Shown one piece after another: positions 10,913-22,661 of a DNA stretch of 64,000 nucleotides. The DNA comes from Bubalus kerabau. Lineage: Eukaryota > Chordata > Mammalia > Artiodactyla > Bovidae. The notes under the pieces are model-generated. The model searched no databases, was not told the DNA's origin, and saw only the letters and a program-made list of their open reading frames with translations. The stretch lies in assembly GCF_029407905.1 (NCBI RefSeq), contig NC_073630.1, positions 47,331,001 to 47,395,000 on the forward strand. Direction: 5' to 3'. Numbering within the stretch: the stretch's first letter is position 1; each line of letters opens with the position of its first letter. The translations under genes and the position numbers were made by a program.

Positions 10913-11115
10913 TAGATAGTGAGTGAGTGAAATTTGCTCAGTCATGTCTGAGTCTTTGTGACCCCATGGACTATAGAGTCCATGGAATTCTCTAGGCCAG
11001 AATACTGCAGTGGGCAGCTTTCATTTCTCTAGGGGATCTTCCCAACTCAGGGATCGAACGCTGGTCTCCCACATTGCAGGCGGATTCTTTACCAGCTGAG
11101 CCACAAGGGAAGCAA
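10913..11115 (-). mobile_element. Bov-tA SINE
   Basis: Reverse-oriented copy: BovB-like end at the left ('gctcagtcatgtctgagtct'), core, then a B-box-like 'ggatcgaacgctggtctccc' and head 'gctgagccacaagggaagc' at the right. Confidence 0.9.
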
Positions 11116-11284
11116 GCATACCTCAAATACTATTGTACTTATACCTGCTATTTATCAGTTCAACCAAGGATCAGTCTAGGTGAACACTTTCTATTGCTCA
11201 TAACACTGGAAATGCAAAAATGAAATTAATTAGGAAATTCAGCTCTGCCTTCCAGGCATTTCTAGTACAATAGAGAAAGGCATG

Positions 11285-11491
11285 CATACATGCTAAGTTG
11301 CTTCAGTTGTGTCCGACTCTTTGTGACCCAGGGGACTGTAGCCCTCTAGGCTTCTCTGTCCATGGGATTTCCAGACAGGAACACTAGAGTGGGTTGCCAT
11401 GCCCGCCTCCAGGGGGTCTTCCCAATCCAGGGATCAAACCCAGGTCTCCTGCATTGCAGATTCTTTACTGTCTGAGCCACCAAGGGAGCCC
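11285..11491 (-). mobile_element. Bov-tA SINE
   Basis: Reverse-oriented copy with all three parts: 'agttgcttcagttgtgtccg', the core at about 11385-11400, and the tRNA-like head ending 'gagccaccaagggagcc'. It lies 170 bp from the preceding copy in the same orientation. Confidence 0.9.
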
Positions 11492-11629
11492 TAGAGAGGC
11501 TTGAAAGGGCTTAGAGCTTAAAATGATCTTCAGTTTCAAAAGATGTAGGTGGGGATGTCACTGAGAGGACCTGTAATAAAAAAGGAACCATTACACTGGT
11601 AATATGGTTACTAATGAGTTCTGCTAGAA

Positions 11630-12163
11630 TGCAGATGGTGACTGCAGCTATGAAATTTAAAATAAACTCTTGCTCTTTGGCAAAAAGGTATGATGAACCT
11701 AGATAGTGTATTAAAAAACAGAGACTTTTTTTGCCGATAAAAGTCCGTCAAAACTATGGTTTTTCCAATAGCCATGTATGGATGTGAGAGTTGGACCATA
11801 AAGAAAGCTGAGTGCCGAAGAACTGATGCTTTTGAACTGTGGTATTGGAGAAGGCTCTTGAGAGTCCCTTGGACAGCAAGGAGATCAAACCAGTCAATCC
11901 TAAAGGAAATCAATCCTGAATATTCATTGGAAGGACTGATGCTGAAGCTGAAGTGCCAATACTTTGGCCACTTGATGTGAAGCGCTGACTCATTAGAAAA
12001 GACCCTGAGGTTAGGAAAAATTGAAGGCAGGAGGAGAAGGGAATGACAGAAGATGAGATAGCTGGATGACATCACTGATTCCATGGACATGAGTTTGAGC
12101 AAGTTCCTGGTATGCTGCAGTCCATAGGACTGAAAAGCGTCAGACATAACTAAGTGACTGAAC
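11630..12163 (+). mobile_element. BovB LINE, 5'-truncated, older type
   Basis: Last 0.53 kb of BovB. Remnant coding includes MYGCESWTIKKAECRRTDAFELWYWRRLLRVPWTARRSNQSILKEI at 11756-11980 (+). It carries the older 'aaaattgaaggcaggaggag' variant. Frames are broken and a deletion removes part of the 3' end near 12095-12115. Confidence 0.9.
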
Positions 12164-12214
12164 AACAAGAATAAGTCAGGAAGGAAAATAAGACAAGTTA
12201 GGTTGCTATTGAAT

Positions 12215-13025
12215 GATTTATCAGTTATCTACTAATACATAAAAATTACCACAAATTTAGCAGTGTAAAAGAACACACACGCATTATCTGACAGTTTCTG
12301 TGCAAGTTTGATAACAGCTTAGTGGAGTCTTCCACTTCACGGGGCTTCCCTTGTAGCTCAGTTGGTAAAGAATCTGCCTGCAGTGCAGGAGACCTGGGTT
12401 CGATCCCTGGGTTGGGAAGATCTTCTGGAGAAGGAAATGGCAACCCACTCCAGTATCCTTGCCTGGAAAATTTCATGGACAGAGGAGCCTGGTGGGCTGC
12501 AATCCATGGGGTCGCAAAGAGTCGGGCATGACTAAGGGACTAACACTAGTGAAGTCTTCCACTTGACAGTCTCAAAGGAGTACATTCAAGGTATGTCAAG
12601 TGGGCTGCATTCTTATCTGGAAACTCAAATGAAAATAATCCATTTCCAAACTCATTCAGGTTGTTCTCAGAATTTGTTTCTTTGAGATCATTAGACTGGG
12701 GGCTTCAGCTTCTTGCTGACTGTGGGCTGGATAAGCCCTCAACAACTAAGGGTTTCCCAGAGTTCTTTGCTATGATGGCTTCTCCAGCATGGCCACTTAC
12801 TTCACCAAGTCAGCAAGAAGAGCTTCAGGAATGAGCATTCCTGTAAGATGAAATCTTTTATAACATAATAGGATCATAAAAGTGACATGCCATCTCCTTT
12901 GCCACATTCCACTAGGTAGAGGAAAGTCACAGTCTCTGCTCACACTTAAGGGTATGAAGTTCCACAAGGACATTCACACCAAGAGATGTAGACTGTGGGG
13001 CACCTTAGAATATGTCTGCCACAAA
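12215..13025 (-). mobile_element. MLT1-like (MaLR) LTR, split by a Bov-tA
   Basis: The left part 12215-12320 ('cagttatctactaatacata', then 'acagtttctgtgcaag') and the right part 12568-13025 ('gtgacatgccatctcctttg', 'acattcacaccaagagatgt') fit the complement of an MLT1-type LTR. It is split by the SINE at 12341-12547. No internal retroviral genes are present. The subfamily is uncertain. Confidence 0.45.
12341..12547 (+). mobile_element. Bov-tA SINE with 20-bp target-site duplication
   Basis: Complete copy: head 'ggggcttcccttgtagctca', B-box-like 'gggttcgatccctgggttgg', core, and BovB-like end 'gtcgcaaagagtcgggcatg'. Direct repeats of 20 bp with two mismatches at 12321-12340 and 12548-12567 mark the insertion in the older MLT1-like LTR. 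Confidence 0.95.
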
Positions 13026-13183
13026 TATCACACCTTAAATGTTTTCTGTGGCCAGGTTTTAATTTTTAAGGTGATTCAATGATGACATGGAGAGGTCAAT
13101 TCATTACAAGATTTAATGTTACTCCAAGTTCTTCTAGTGAGGCCTGACTCACTGCAGAGCTATACAAATAACATTAGGTTTCA

Positions 13184-13376
13184 GGGCTTCCCTTGTGGCT
13201 CAGCCAGTAAAGAATCTACTTGGAATGAGAGAGACCTGGGTTAAATCCATGTGTCAGGAAGATCCCCTGGAAATGGGAAAGGCTACCCACTCCAGAATTC
13301 TGGCCTGGAGAATTCCATGGACTACAGTCCATGGGGTCACAAAGAGTCGGACACAACTGAGTGACTTTCACTTTCC
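13184..13376 (+). mobile_element. Bov-tA SINE
   Basis: Head 'gggcttcccttgtggctcag', core 'ctacccactccagaattctg' and end 'gtcacaaagagtcggacaca' then a gactttcactttcc tail. The B-box region is mutated (ggttaaatcc), so the copy is moderately old. Confidence 0.9.
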
Positions 13377-14269
13377 AGGAAGCAAAGGCAGGAGCAGGGG
13401 ATAGGGTCAAGCCTTATTTGGGCTTTCCATAGGAAAGATAAGTCAGGGCTAGATAAAGAGTTTAGGATTGGATAGATGACTGCTTTGGGGCTAGAGGAGT
13501 GATCTCTAGTTGTCTGGCACTTAGCCTTGGGATGATTAAGGCAGAGGTATATTTCCTCCTGGGGTGTAAGAACTGGATAGAGGAGGTTTGGCTCTGGATT
13601 GGTGAGTCTGTATATAAAAATCAGATCCAAGCTGGGCTCTTCACTACCTCTAAGAATTGGGTAGCCCTCGAAGGGTTGTCTTCTCCCAGCCACAAAATTA
13701 TTTTAAGACATCAGAACATCATAAAGCACAGAAAACTTAAATATGATTAAAATTAGATATCTGTATGTTTTCCATACTATACGTGGTGCCAGGATAGAGG
13801 AGGAGGAAAAAATAAAACAGAAACAGAAAAGTAACTAAAATTAAAGTATGTGACTGTACCTCAAGAAATCCATTGATGGACTAACCTTAACATCACCCAT
13901 CTATGCCTAAAATACAACAGCTTGGACTTCACTTAGACTCCAGGACTAAATGAGGCTGGAAGGAAAACTATCAAAAAGACCTGTATTTAGTAGAAAAAAC
14001 AGAGCAACCAGTATAATCATAATACATATGGGGAAATAGAATCCATGAGTACAAATGAATAACATCTTCCTTTTCCATAGGATTCTTTGGATTCTCAGTG
14101 TCAATATAGACATTAAACTTTTGCCAAATTGTCTTTGCGAAGTAAGAAACATAAAGGCTAATAACTGTCTCAAATACTCCTAGTGTGAAGATATTCTCCA
14201 GTCTTTCCCTTTGCTAATGTGCTTCTCCCAATTTCCTTCTCTTATTTCTTCTCTCTTAAGATCACACAC
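13377..14269. other. Unassigned sequence
   Basis: No repeat family or gene recognised. The 118-residue minus ORF at 13337-13693 begins inside the neighbouring SINE (its C-terminus is SINE-derived) and has no known motif. Confidence 0.4.
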
Positions 14270-14460
14270 CTCACTCCAGAATCAGATAAATCTAGTTCAA
14301 TCATTAACCCACTGATTTACTAGCTATTGTTTTTCAAAATTCTTGGAAATAGGGATCCAAATAACACTTACCTCAGGAGGTTATTGTGAAATCCCAATAA
14401 CATAATATGAGTAACTCACTAAGCACAATGAATGGCATATAGAGAGCATATTGTGAATGG
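14270..14460 (+). mobile_element. MIR SINE relic
   Basis: A degraded MIR order is visible: 'ccagaatcagataaatctag', then 'aataacacttacctcaggag', 'gttattgtgaaatcc', 'gtaactcactaagcacaatg' and 'aatggcatatag'. This is an old mammal-wide tRNA-derived SINE. Confidence 0.55.
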
Positions 14461-15715
14461 TATCAAGAATAATGATAATATTGATGATGTGATAGTAATA
14501 AGACAGGAGCAAATACAGATGTGATAATGGTAACTTCCTTGCATGGATTTGCAGTGCAGCTGCCTATTAATTAACTATTTCAGCAAGGGAAGCTATCAAT
14601 AATGTCTCGCACATGATGTCCTAACCCCTTCCCTAACCCTGATTAAAGGGAAAGTTCCAGGACAAATGATGACTAGTAAAATCATAACTCACAGTGTGTG
14701 GGACTGAAATTGTTGCCCGATTAAAGGAGTCAAATAAGATTCAGAGTGGATTCAGCCAAGGTGTGTTAGCTTTGGGTTCTTGTTTATGTTTTAAAGGAAC
14801 ATCAACTGACAGATTAGTCAGAATCACTTGGTGACACACACAGAAGGGAGTCCCAGAGGCAGTGAAAGATGGTGCCTGGAATATCCTGGGCTTAGCTACC
14901 TTTGACCTAACCATTTGAGAGCACTGGGCCATTCTAAATTCACACAAATGAAGGAGACTACAAATGTGACCAATATTACCATTCCCAGGGAGTGCTAAGA
15001 AGGCAAGTCTGATTTGGAGGCATGAACAAGAGAAATTACTGTGTGACCACAGAAGGGAGAGAAAGCAGGAGGGACTCATGTAGAAAGACTAAATGAGCCA
15101 TTAAAATGATGTTTCAGAAAGTTTTAATGGAATGAAACAAAGCTTATAGTACAATTTTAAGTTTAAAAAAAAAAGGGTATTCAAAATTGTATATACAGTA
15201 AATAATTTTAAAAATAGGAAATCTAGCTTGTTTCTTCATTACTTCCTCATCCCCCACCATATATACAACCATAATTAGAAGAAAAGGTGCCATTATGTTC
15301 ATGGCTCCTATTTGAATGATAAGGACTTAAGAGTTTTTTTCCTATTTTATTGTTTTCTGTTTCCCCAAAATTTCATGATTTGTGTGTATTAACTATCCAA
15401 TTGACAAAAATAAGAGAAAAAATCTGTTTTCTTGGTTTGGTAGACTCACCTCCATCCCCTCACTGACTCTTGCTTAATCTCCCTGCTCATTTAACTCTTC
15501 CTTTATGGAGGAAGACCCCCACCCCCTCCCCACATCCCAGCAAGGAAGTGGAGGGAGCCTTGCCACTGTCCCTAGAGCACTAGCGTTCACCCATCACTTA
15601 TTCTATGCGCTGTAATTCATTTTCTATTTCTCTACTAACTAGTGAGCCCTGAAAACAGAATCCATATATATATATCATCACTATTGTATTCCAGTGCCTA
15701 TATTAACAATACCTG
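14461..15715. other. Unassigned sequence with a possible old L1 3' fragment
   Basis: No gene. 15085-15240 ('gagccattaaaatgatgttt', a poly(A)-like run at 15165) resembles a degraded old L1 3' end. The 112-residue minus ORF at 14741-15079 has no recognised motif. Short (TA)n at 15665-15677. Confidence 0.4.
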
Positions 15716-15717
15716 AG

Positions 15718-16028
15718 TCCATTCTAAAGGAGATCAGTCCTGGGTGTTCTTTGGAAGGAATGATGCTAAAGCTGAAACTCCAGTACTTTGGCCACCGCAT
15801 GCAAAGAGTTGACTCATTGGAAAAGACTCTGATGCTGGGAGGGATTGGGGACAGGAGGAGAAGGGGACGACAGAGGATGAGATGGCTGGATAGCATCACT
15901 GACTCGATGGATGTGAGTTTGAGTGAACTCCGGGAGTTGGTGATGGACAGGGAGGCCTGGCGTGCTGCAATTCATGGGGTCGCAAAGAGTCGGACATGAC
16001 TGAGCAACTGAACTGAACTGAACTGATC
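15718..16028 (+). mobile_element. BovB LINE 3' end, younger type
   Basis: About 310 bp of the BovB C-terminal coding end and tail. An open frame at 15694-15999 ends in GRQRMRWLDSITDSMDVSLSELRELVMDREAWRAAIHGVAKSRT, very close to the copies at 668 and 33916. The (ACTGA)n tail is at 16008-16027. Severely 5'-truncated, so it has no enzymatic domain. Confidence 0.92.
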
Positions 16029-18427
16029 CATAGGAAGGGTAGAAAAAAATAAAATAATTGATGCAAAATTGTACCTACAAAATGAGGACATGAGAAAAGT
16101 TTATCTTTGGTAGTGAGGAGAACCAGAAAGGCCACCTAAGCCAAGACATGTCTCAAAAACAGAAGGCAGGAGAACCAGGGCAAGGAAGACAATGATTAGC
16201 CTGAAACAAGCTTAGCCAGGTGAGGGGAAAGGAAGGTGGAGAAAGGCAGCTTGAGCTCATTGTATGACCACTGAGGTCCAGGAATAAAGTCTTCAGCTGA
16301 AAACAGGAATGAGGAGATACCACCTAGGGTTTGGAGGAGAGAATTGGCATGGCTGGGAAGACATAAGGAAGAGAGGTTTTATCTCTGGGACTAGACAACA
16401 TTAACAGTGGCAACACATAGGGCATGATTTCGGCTCTAAAAGAAAGCAGAGACTTGGTTTTCTGGAGTCCTGAAAATGCTGTATCATCCTCCTGCTGTCA
16501 CATTTTCAGGAGACCTGGCAGCAGCTCCTGCTTTCCTCACCCTGGGTAAGCCAGGAGGGGAGGAAGGAGGGAGGAAACAGAGGAGGGAGAGAAGGAGGGA
16601 AAGGGGCTAATAGTCTACACAGGAGGAAACAAGCACAAGTTCTCCTGGCCCCATACCAACCAGGAGCCTCCTTTCCCACTGCTGTTTTTGAAGAAACGGT
16701 GGCTATGTTTGTATTCTTTTGAAGAAATCTATTTGCAAGTCAATTGTGTTATCCTGGTTAACCAGCTAGCTGAGCAAATAGAATCAAATCTATCAAAATA
16801 TCTCTTTAGGACAGAACTCAAAGCCAATTACATCAGCTTCCTGTTTTAAAAGCTGCTTTGGTTTCTAGACTCTCTAAGAGAACGCCTGATTCATTGAATT
16901 AAAGCTGCTTGAAGGAGCTGAGTGTCTATTGAGGGGAAAGTTATTGTGTAAAAGACTACAGGAAACAGGTTTGGGTCTTCTGCTTGGCCCTGCTGTCATG
17001 AGAGTTATGACAAATCCAATGAATCACTCCAGGAAGATTTTAATTACAAAGGAATTGGAACATTAGCAGGTTATCTTCAGAACACTGAGATTAGCTTAAA
17101 CTGGCTAAAATCTCTGTCCTTCACAACAAAAGGTCTTGAAGAACAGCCAGCAAAACAACAATGACAAAAGAAAACTAGGAGCATAAGATAATCAAGAACT
17201 CTGCAATGCACTGCAGCTGTCTGCTTCAAATTTGAAAATGACATTTTGATCTCTCTGAGTCCACCAGTTCATGGCTAATCTGAGAATTAGTTCTCAGCTT
17301 ATATGGAAGTCTAAAATGTATTTGGGACATTAGAACACTTTTAAAGCTTTAAACTGATCTATCATGGTTTTTAATGTTTTCACTAGGTCCTTCTGGGTGA
17401 AGTGTTATGTTATGGCAGTTAGCCTTTACTTTTAATTTTATTTGGATACTGAAATGTTTTCTTGCTAACTTTTATGGACCTGAAGGAAAGTAATTGCTGA
17501 TACTCACTATGTAGAATGATTGTCATTGTATGTATTAGTCAGCATTTTGGATGCAAAGCAATGGAACCCAATTCTAGATGCAATGGAAGGGAATTTACTG
17601 AAATGATAAGAAGGAAGTCACAGAACTGATGGAAGCCTGGAGAACTAGGCTTACAAATGAGCAGACATCAATAGAGCTCCCAAGTACTGTTAATAGGAGG
17701 AAACATGGCATGACTCCGCAGCAGGAAATGTCTGGCCAAGTGGAAATCAGATACTAATACTGTGTTTCAGAGCTACTAGGTCAAAATGTAAAGCCTCAGC
17801 ACATGGGTAACCTAGAAGAGGAGAAAGAGTGGAAAAGCAGCCTTACCTTACACCCACTACATACAATGAGGGTTTGCTCCAAAGGGACATCAGGGTGCTC
17901 TTAGGAAGGAAGAATTGAAGGTGGTTAGCCAAAGATGGTAACTGATCAGGTCCTTCAGGCCTGATTATCATAGGAAATAGAGGCAGAAAGATCCTTCAGA
18001 GCTCAGTTAGCATAACCCACAAGCTGAACTCAGCCAGGTTCTCTGATTTCAGGAGAAAGCACTAGTCAGAATATCATATTAGTGTACCAAATACTTTCAT
18101 CTGATTTTTTAAAATGCATTTTAACCTTTTAAAAATTTGGTTTTAAAATTTAAAGAAAAAAGAGGTCATTGTGGTAAATCCACAAAATGCACAGAAGCAG
18201 AAAAAAGAACGCATATGTTGTTACTTACAATTCCATCATTCCAGTTCCTGATGAGTTTCCAGTTATTTCTTTCTGTTTTCTTTGTATGTGTATTCCCCAA
18301 ATATATACACTTGTATATTCTGCTTTTCTTCTTATCTTCATAAAAATAATTTTCCATATTATTAAACCATTTATAAATGCTATTTTAATGGTTGCAAAAC
18401 ATTCAACTGCTTTGTCTACCATTAACT
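16029..18427. other. Unassigned, mainly unique sequence
   Basis: 2.4 kb with no confident repeat or gene. A purine-rich tract (GGA/GGGA-rich) lies at 16550-16612. 17530-17700 ('attagtcagcattttggatg') may be a degraded old repeat. No ORF with a domain motif. Confidence 0.4.
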
Positions 18428-18639
18428 TGGCTTCCTGGGTAGTTGAAATGATAAAGAATCTGCCTGAAGTCCAGGAGACTTGGGTTCAATCCCTAGGTTG
18501 GGAAGATCCCCTGGAGAAGGGCATGGCTACCCACTCCAGTACTCTTGCCTGGAGAATTCCATGGACAGAGGAATCTGGTGGGCTACAGTCCATGGGGTGG
18601 CAAAGAGTCAGACATGACAGAGCAACTAACACACACACA
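18428..18639 (+). mobile_element. Bov-tA SINE with target-site duplication
   Basis: Head 'ggcttcctgggtagttgaaa', B-box-like 'ggttcaatccctaggttggg', core and end 'ggcaaagagtcagacatgac' with a short CA tail. Direct repeats taccattaact (18417-18427) and taccattaagt (18640-18650) flank it, 10 of 11 matching. Confidence 0.94.
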
Positions 18640-18650
18640 TACCATTAAGT

Positions 18651-19402
18651 CACTATCAACTTTGGGAAATGTTTACTAAGTGTCATCATTAAAAATAAAC
18701 ACCAATAAACGACTTGGTACACAAAACTTTTCTCTTTTTATCTAATATTTCTACTACAGGTAACCCATATTTCTTTAACAAAAGATCCTTTTCCCCCAAA
18801 TGTCTCCCATCACCATTTTCCAAGCTCAGAATGAGATACACCAATGGTTACAGTGCCGTAAGATTAAAAACATCACAAGGAATAGCTATATGAACCAAGT
18901 AACCCCAGCAATTATCGCAAACAGTGTCTTAGTCTTCCAGGATTAAGTGCCAATTGAGTCAGGAAGTTTGTTACTATAAATAGGCCAGGAAATTTAACAC
19001 AGAATCAGGAAAATGCCAGTGAAAGGCTTTGCGGGGAGATTCTAGTACACTTTTTCCCTTTCAGTAATTCCTAGAGTTCTTGATTAGGGTGTGATCTAAA
19101 ATTGATGGAAAGTCTCAGAAGAATCCAGGTGTTTTCCTGGTTTTGTGTTGTAGTACAAGTGTGTATAGTCCCAAAGATTCATTTTCAAAAGGTGTTAATT
19201 ACAAACTCACTCACTTTCCCAAATAAGGGACAACAGGAAAGCACAGCTAAGGTTTTCTATGATGCTGTCTTTTAAAAATAAATTGTTTGGTAAGTTTCCT
19301 TGTAGACGTATTGGTGGATCCATCTAAAACATGATTCACTCTTGTGAATCCTATTAGACAAATGTATTTCCTAGGGAAATCACATGTTCTAAAACAGAAT
19401 GC
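18651..19402. other. Unassigned sequence
   Basis: About 750 bp without a recognised repeat, gene or long ORF. Confidence 0.45.
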
Positions 19403-19617
19403 TCCTGCTCAGTTGCTTCAGTTGTGTCTCTTTGCAATGCTATGGACTGTAGCCCACTAGGCTCCTCTGTCCATGGGATTTTCCTAGCAAGAATACTGGA
19501 GTGGGTTGTCATGACCTCCTCCAGGGGTTCTTCTTGACCCAGGAATCGAACCTGAGTTTCCTGGGTCTCCTGCATTATAGGCAGATTCTCTACCATTGAG
19601 CCACTGGGAAAGCCCCA
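19403..19617 (-). mobile_element. Bov-tA SINE
   Basis: Reverse-oriented: BovB-like end 'agttgcttcagttgtgtctc' (with a small deletion of the usual 'cgactct' part), core, and head 'gagccactgggaaagcccc' at the right. Confidence 0.9.
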
Positions 19618-19714
19618 GGTAATAAAATACTCATTTATATAGACGGCAAGCCTTATTAAACAGTTCTATATTCTTTGCCATCTTTTTTTCATGCTAGTCT
19701 AAAGAACTATGGGT

Positions 19715-19962
19715 GGCAAGATTAGGTGGTTAACAACGAAAGTTCTGGAGTCAGACTGCCTTGGTTCAAATCAAATGCCTCCATATACAAGCAATGTTTT
19801 GGAGACGATACTAAATATACAGAATCATAGTTTTCCTCTCTGTAAAATGAGAGAAGTAATGGATTTACATTGGACTTGTCATGTGTATCAGATAATTTGT
19901 GTAAACCAATTACTGGAGTTCCTGGAACATATTATATGCTCAATTAGTATTTAATGGTATTT
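19715..19962 (+). mobile_element. MIR SINE
   Basis: The MIR layout is well preserved: 'tctggagtcagactgccttg' then 'ggttcaaatc', 'ttttcctctctgtaaaatga', 'gtaatggatttacattgg' and the 'ggaacatattatatgctcaa' end. This mammal-wide relic was the target of the CHR SINE that follows. Confidence 0.8.
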
Positions 19963-19978
19963 AAGAATTAGAACTTTA

Positions 19979-20300
19979 GGGGCTTCCCTGGTGGCTCAGT
20001 GGTGAAGAATCCACCAGCCAATGGGGGAATCATAGGTTTGATCCCTGAAACAAAAGGATCCCACATGAGACAGAGCAACTAAGCCTATGCTGCACAACTC
20101 CTGGGCTTGTGAATTAGAGCTCAGGAGTCACAACTACTGAGCCCAAGTGCTGTAACTACTGATTCCTAAGAGCCCTAGAGCCTGAGGTCTGCAAAAAGAG
20201 AAGCCACCTCAATGACAAGCCTGCATACCACAACTAGAGAATAGCCCCCACTTGCCGCAACTAGAGAGGAAGCCCGAGAGTCAACAGATACAGCCAAAAA

Positions 20301-20332
<32 letters not shown>
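19979..20332 (+). mobile_element. CHR-type SINE, near full length, with exact 16-bp target-site duplication
   Basis: Head 'ggggcttccctggtggctca', B-box-like 'aggtttgatccctgaaacaa', a long body with repeated 'cacaactactgagcccaag'-type units and 'aagccacctcaatgacaagc', then an A-rich tail (AAAT)n(AAT)n at 20298-20330. The exact repeat aagaattagaacttta occurs at 19963-19978 and 20333-20348. It is the best-preserved CHR copy in the window. Confidence 0.93.
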
Positions 20333-20348
20333 AAGAATTAGAACTTTA

Positions 20349-21625
20349 AGAAACTGAGTAGAAAAATAAAAGCTTTTCTTAGGTAAGTGAACTTTGTAAA
20401 TCCTGATTATTTTTGTACTTTTTTGGAGATTCACAACATAAATTGATTAAAGAAAAGTCCTGCACATGTTTAGCACAATTTTACTAAACTCAATTAACCA
20501 CACACTCACCTGGGTCTGTTTAATGTGTTATGCCTGTTTAACATCTCTTTTCATCATCCTCCCAAAATTATTAATAATATTTCACTCATTCATGGAGTAA
20601 TCATTTAAAATCTCCCTTGAAAAACATAAACCTTAAGACAACATTACAGATGGTAAATCCAGTTCTTAGGGAGTGTGAAGGTGGTCTGACTATGATATCT
20701 GTTCCCACCCCACCTTCCTCTATTCTGTATTTGGGAAGATCAAATATATTACATTCTCACAAATGGTCTGAGAAAAAATAACCTTTAAATAGAGGAGAAA
20801 TTTTCTCTAGATATGCTTTATAAGAAGCTTTTGTTTCCTTCTAGAACAGCTATAACATCTAGAGAACTCCAAAAGACCCAGAAAAGATAATTTCCATCAA
20901 TGGCATTGTATATGTGTTTTGCAAGTTACTGTTTGAATTACCAACATTTCTGAGTTCTTTGTGCCCTATTTTGCTATGAAGTAATGGTATGGGCCAGTGC
21001 CTCTTCTCATTAAGTGAAAAGAAACAAATTTTCTTTCTCTTCTTTTTTTGGGGGTACAGCAGTGAACTTAACTAAACCAGTTTACAGAAAAATGCCAACA
21101 CCATTGGTTTTGGTGATTCCAGTATATAGAGACTCCTCAAGGCCGTTCCCAGGAATGCCAGAGTGCAGACCTGACCCATGGTATTCATACTTCCTGTGCC
21201 TGCTTCTGGGTCCAGTGATCCCCTGATAAATCCTTTTTCACTTACAGATGTCAGGTCTTTTCCACTCTCCTTTAGGCTAATTCATAAATATGCAGTGTGG
21301 TATGAAGGTGGGTGGCATCTTTCTCTTGGACATTTTTGTCTACAGCAAATACCATTCGTTCCAGGCACATTCCAGATACAATTAGGAAGGCTCCGGAGAT
21401 CTTGTACTATTTCTCTGCTCCAGTTGTTAGTAAGAAAAAAATAGTATAATTAGCACCCAGTGTAACTCATGGCATGGGTTGCCACACATCTTTTGCAATT
21501 GTAATAAAGAAAAATGATCTAGTAACAAACTTACTAGAAAAATTGTTTGACCTATATACTCTCCTTTGAAGCAAGGGGTACTCAAATTGGCCTCTCTTGG
21601 ATCATGTGGATCCCTAAAGCTAATA
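20349..21625. other. Unassigned sequence
   Basis: No gene or repeat family recognised. Overlapping ORFs at 21014-21226 and 21178-21444 (70 and 88 residues) have no motif that I know, no ribosome-initiation context of note, and no flanking splice pattern. Confidence 0.4.
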
Positions 21626-21627
21626 AG

Positions 21628-21846
21628 GCTTCCTAGGTAGCACTTCGGGTAAAGAACCCATATGCAATGCAGGAGACATAAGAGATGCAGGTTTGATCCC
21701 TGGGTCAGGAAGATTCCCTGGAGGAGGGCATGGCAACCCAGTCCAGTATTCATGCCTGGAGAATCCCATGGACAGAGGTGTCTGGTAGGCTAAAATCCAT
21801 AGGGTTGAAAAGAGTCAGACGTGACTGAATCAACTTAGCATGCATG
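21628..21846 (+). mobile_element. Bov-tA SINE
   Basis: Head 'ggcttcctaggtagcacttc' with a 'ggagacataagagatgcagg' insertion variant also seen at 59960-59985, B-box-like 'ggtttgatccctgggtcagg', core, and BovB-like end 'gttgaaaagagtcagacgtg'. Confidence 0.9.
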
Positions 21847-22064
21847 CACTACAGCCAGTCACTGGAAACCAGCATCTGGATGAGGCTGAGCGTGTGAGCT
21901 GAGTGCCATGAGTGTGGCAGTGCCATGGCAACCATGGAAATTGGGCAATAGCAGTTCATATAAAGGAAATAACTAGGATAAACACAGTAAAAAAAGAAAC
22001 TTGGGGGCTAGGTAGAGGCCAGATGAGAGAGGACTTAAAGAGCACATTATTGAAGGTAAAGCAT

Positions 22065-22410
22065 AATCAGTGTTGTTTAGTCTTATCTGACTCTTTGCAA
22101 CCCCATGGCTTGCAACACACCAGTCTTCCATGTCCTTCATTATCTCCTGGAGTTTGCTCAGATGAATGTCCATTGAGTCGGTGATGCCATCCAACTATCT
22201 CATCTTTTCTTCTTTTTTCTTTTTTTCTTTTCTTCTTTTCTTTCTTCTTTTCTTCCTGCTCTCAATCTTTCCCAGCATCAGGGTCTTTTCTAGTGAGTCA
22301 GCTCTTCACATCAGGTGGCCAAAGTATTGGAGCTTCAGCCTTAGCTTCAGTGTCAGTCCTTCCAGTGAATATTCAGTAATGATTTCTTTTAGGATTGACT
22401 GATTTTATCT
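22065..22410 (-). mobile_element. BovB LINE 3' end with an internal polypyrimidine tract
   Basis: Minus-strand BovB end: 'ctgactctttgcaaccccat', 'gagtttgctcagatgaatgt', 'tcaggtggccaaagtattgg'. At 22203-22262 the usual coding sequence is replaced by an almost pure C/T run (TTTTCTTC-type units), apparently expanded within the element. About 345 bp remain and no frame is intact. Confidence 0.88.
22203..22262. repeat. Polypyrimidine (TTTCT/CTT)n tract
   Basis: About 60 bases, nearly all C or T, inside BovB. The flanking element sequence is otherwise collinear with other copies. Confidence 0.9.
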
Positions 22411-22418
22411 TCTCTATG

Positions 22419-22503
22419 GCTGATTCATGTTGATGTTTGACAGAAAACAACAAAATTCTGTTAAGCAATTATCCTTCCATTAAAAAATAAATTTTAAAAA
22501 AGT
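22419..22503 (+). mobile_element. L1 3' terminal fragment
   Basis: 'ggctgattcatgttgatgtt', 'gacagaaaacaacaaaattc' and 'aagcaattatccttccatta' match the last 80 bp of an artiodactyl L1 followed by an A-rich tail. It directly abuts the BovB on its left, so the upstream L1 part is either missing or displaced. Confidence 0.75.
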
Positions 22504-22661
22504 TAAGGAAGAAATAATACCAATCCTAAAAAAATAAAGAGGGCCTCAGTAAGTAGCTATCATGGCTCAAGATGGCCCATAAGACTTGGCCCAAATGTCT
22601 GCTTCAGATTCACCTAGTACCAATCTGCTTTGTCCTGCATGCTTCAGCTACATGACACTAT

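Noticed and set aside
12341..12420. tRNA-like heads with A and B boxes as tRNA genes
   Set aside because: The heads belong to tRNA-derived SINEs. They lack a complete cloverleaf and are fused to BovB-derived sequence.
14741..15079. 112-residue minus-strand ORF as a gene
   Set aside because: No motif; composition fits translated noncoding DNA.
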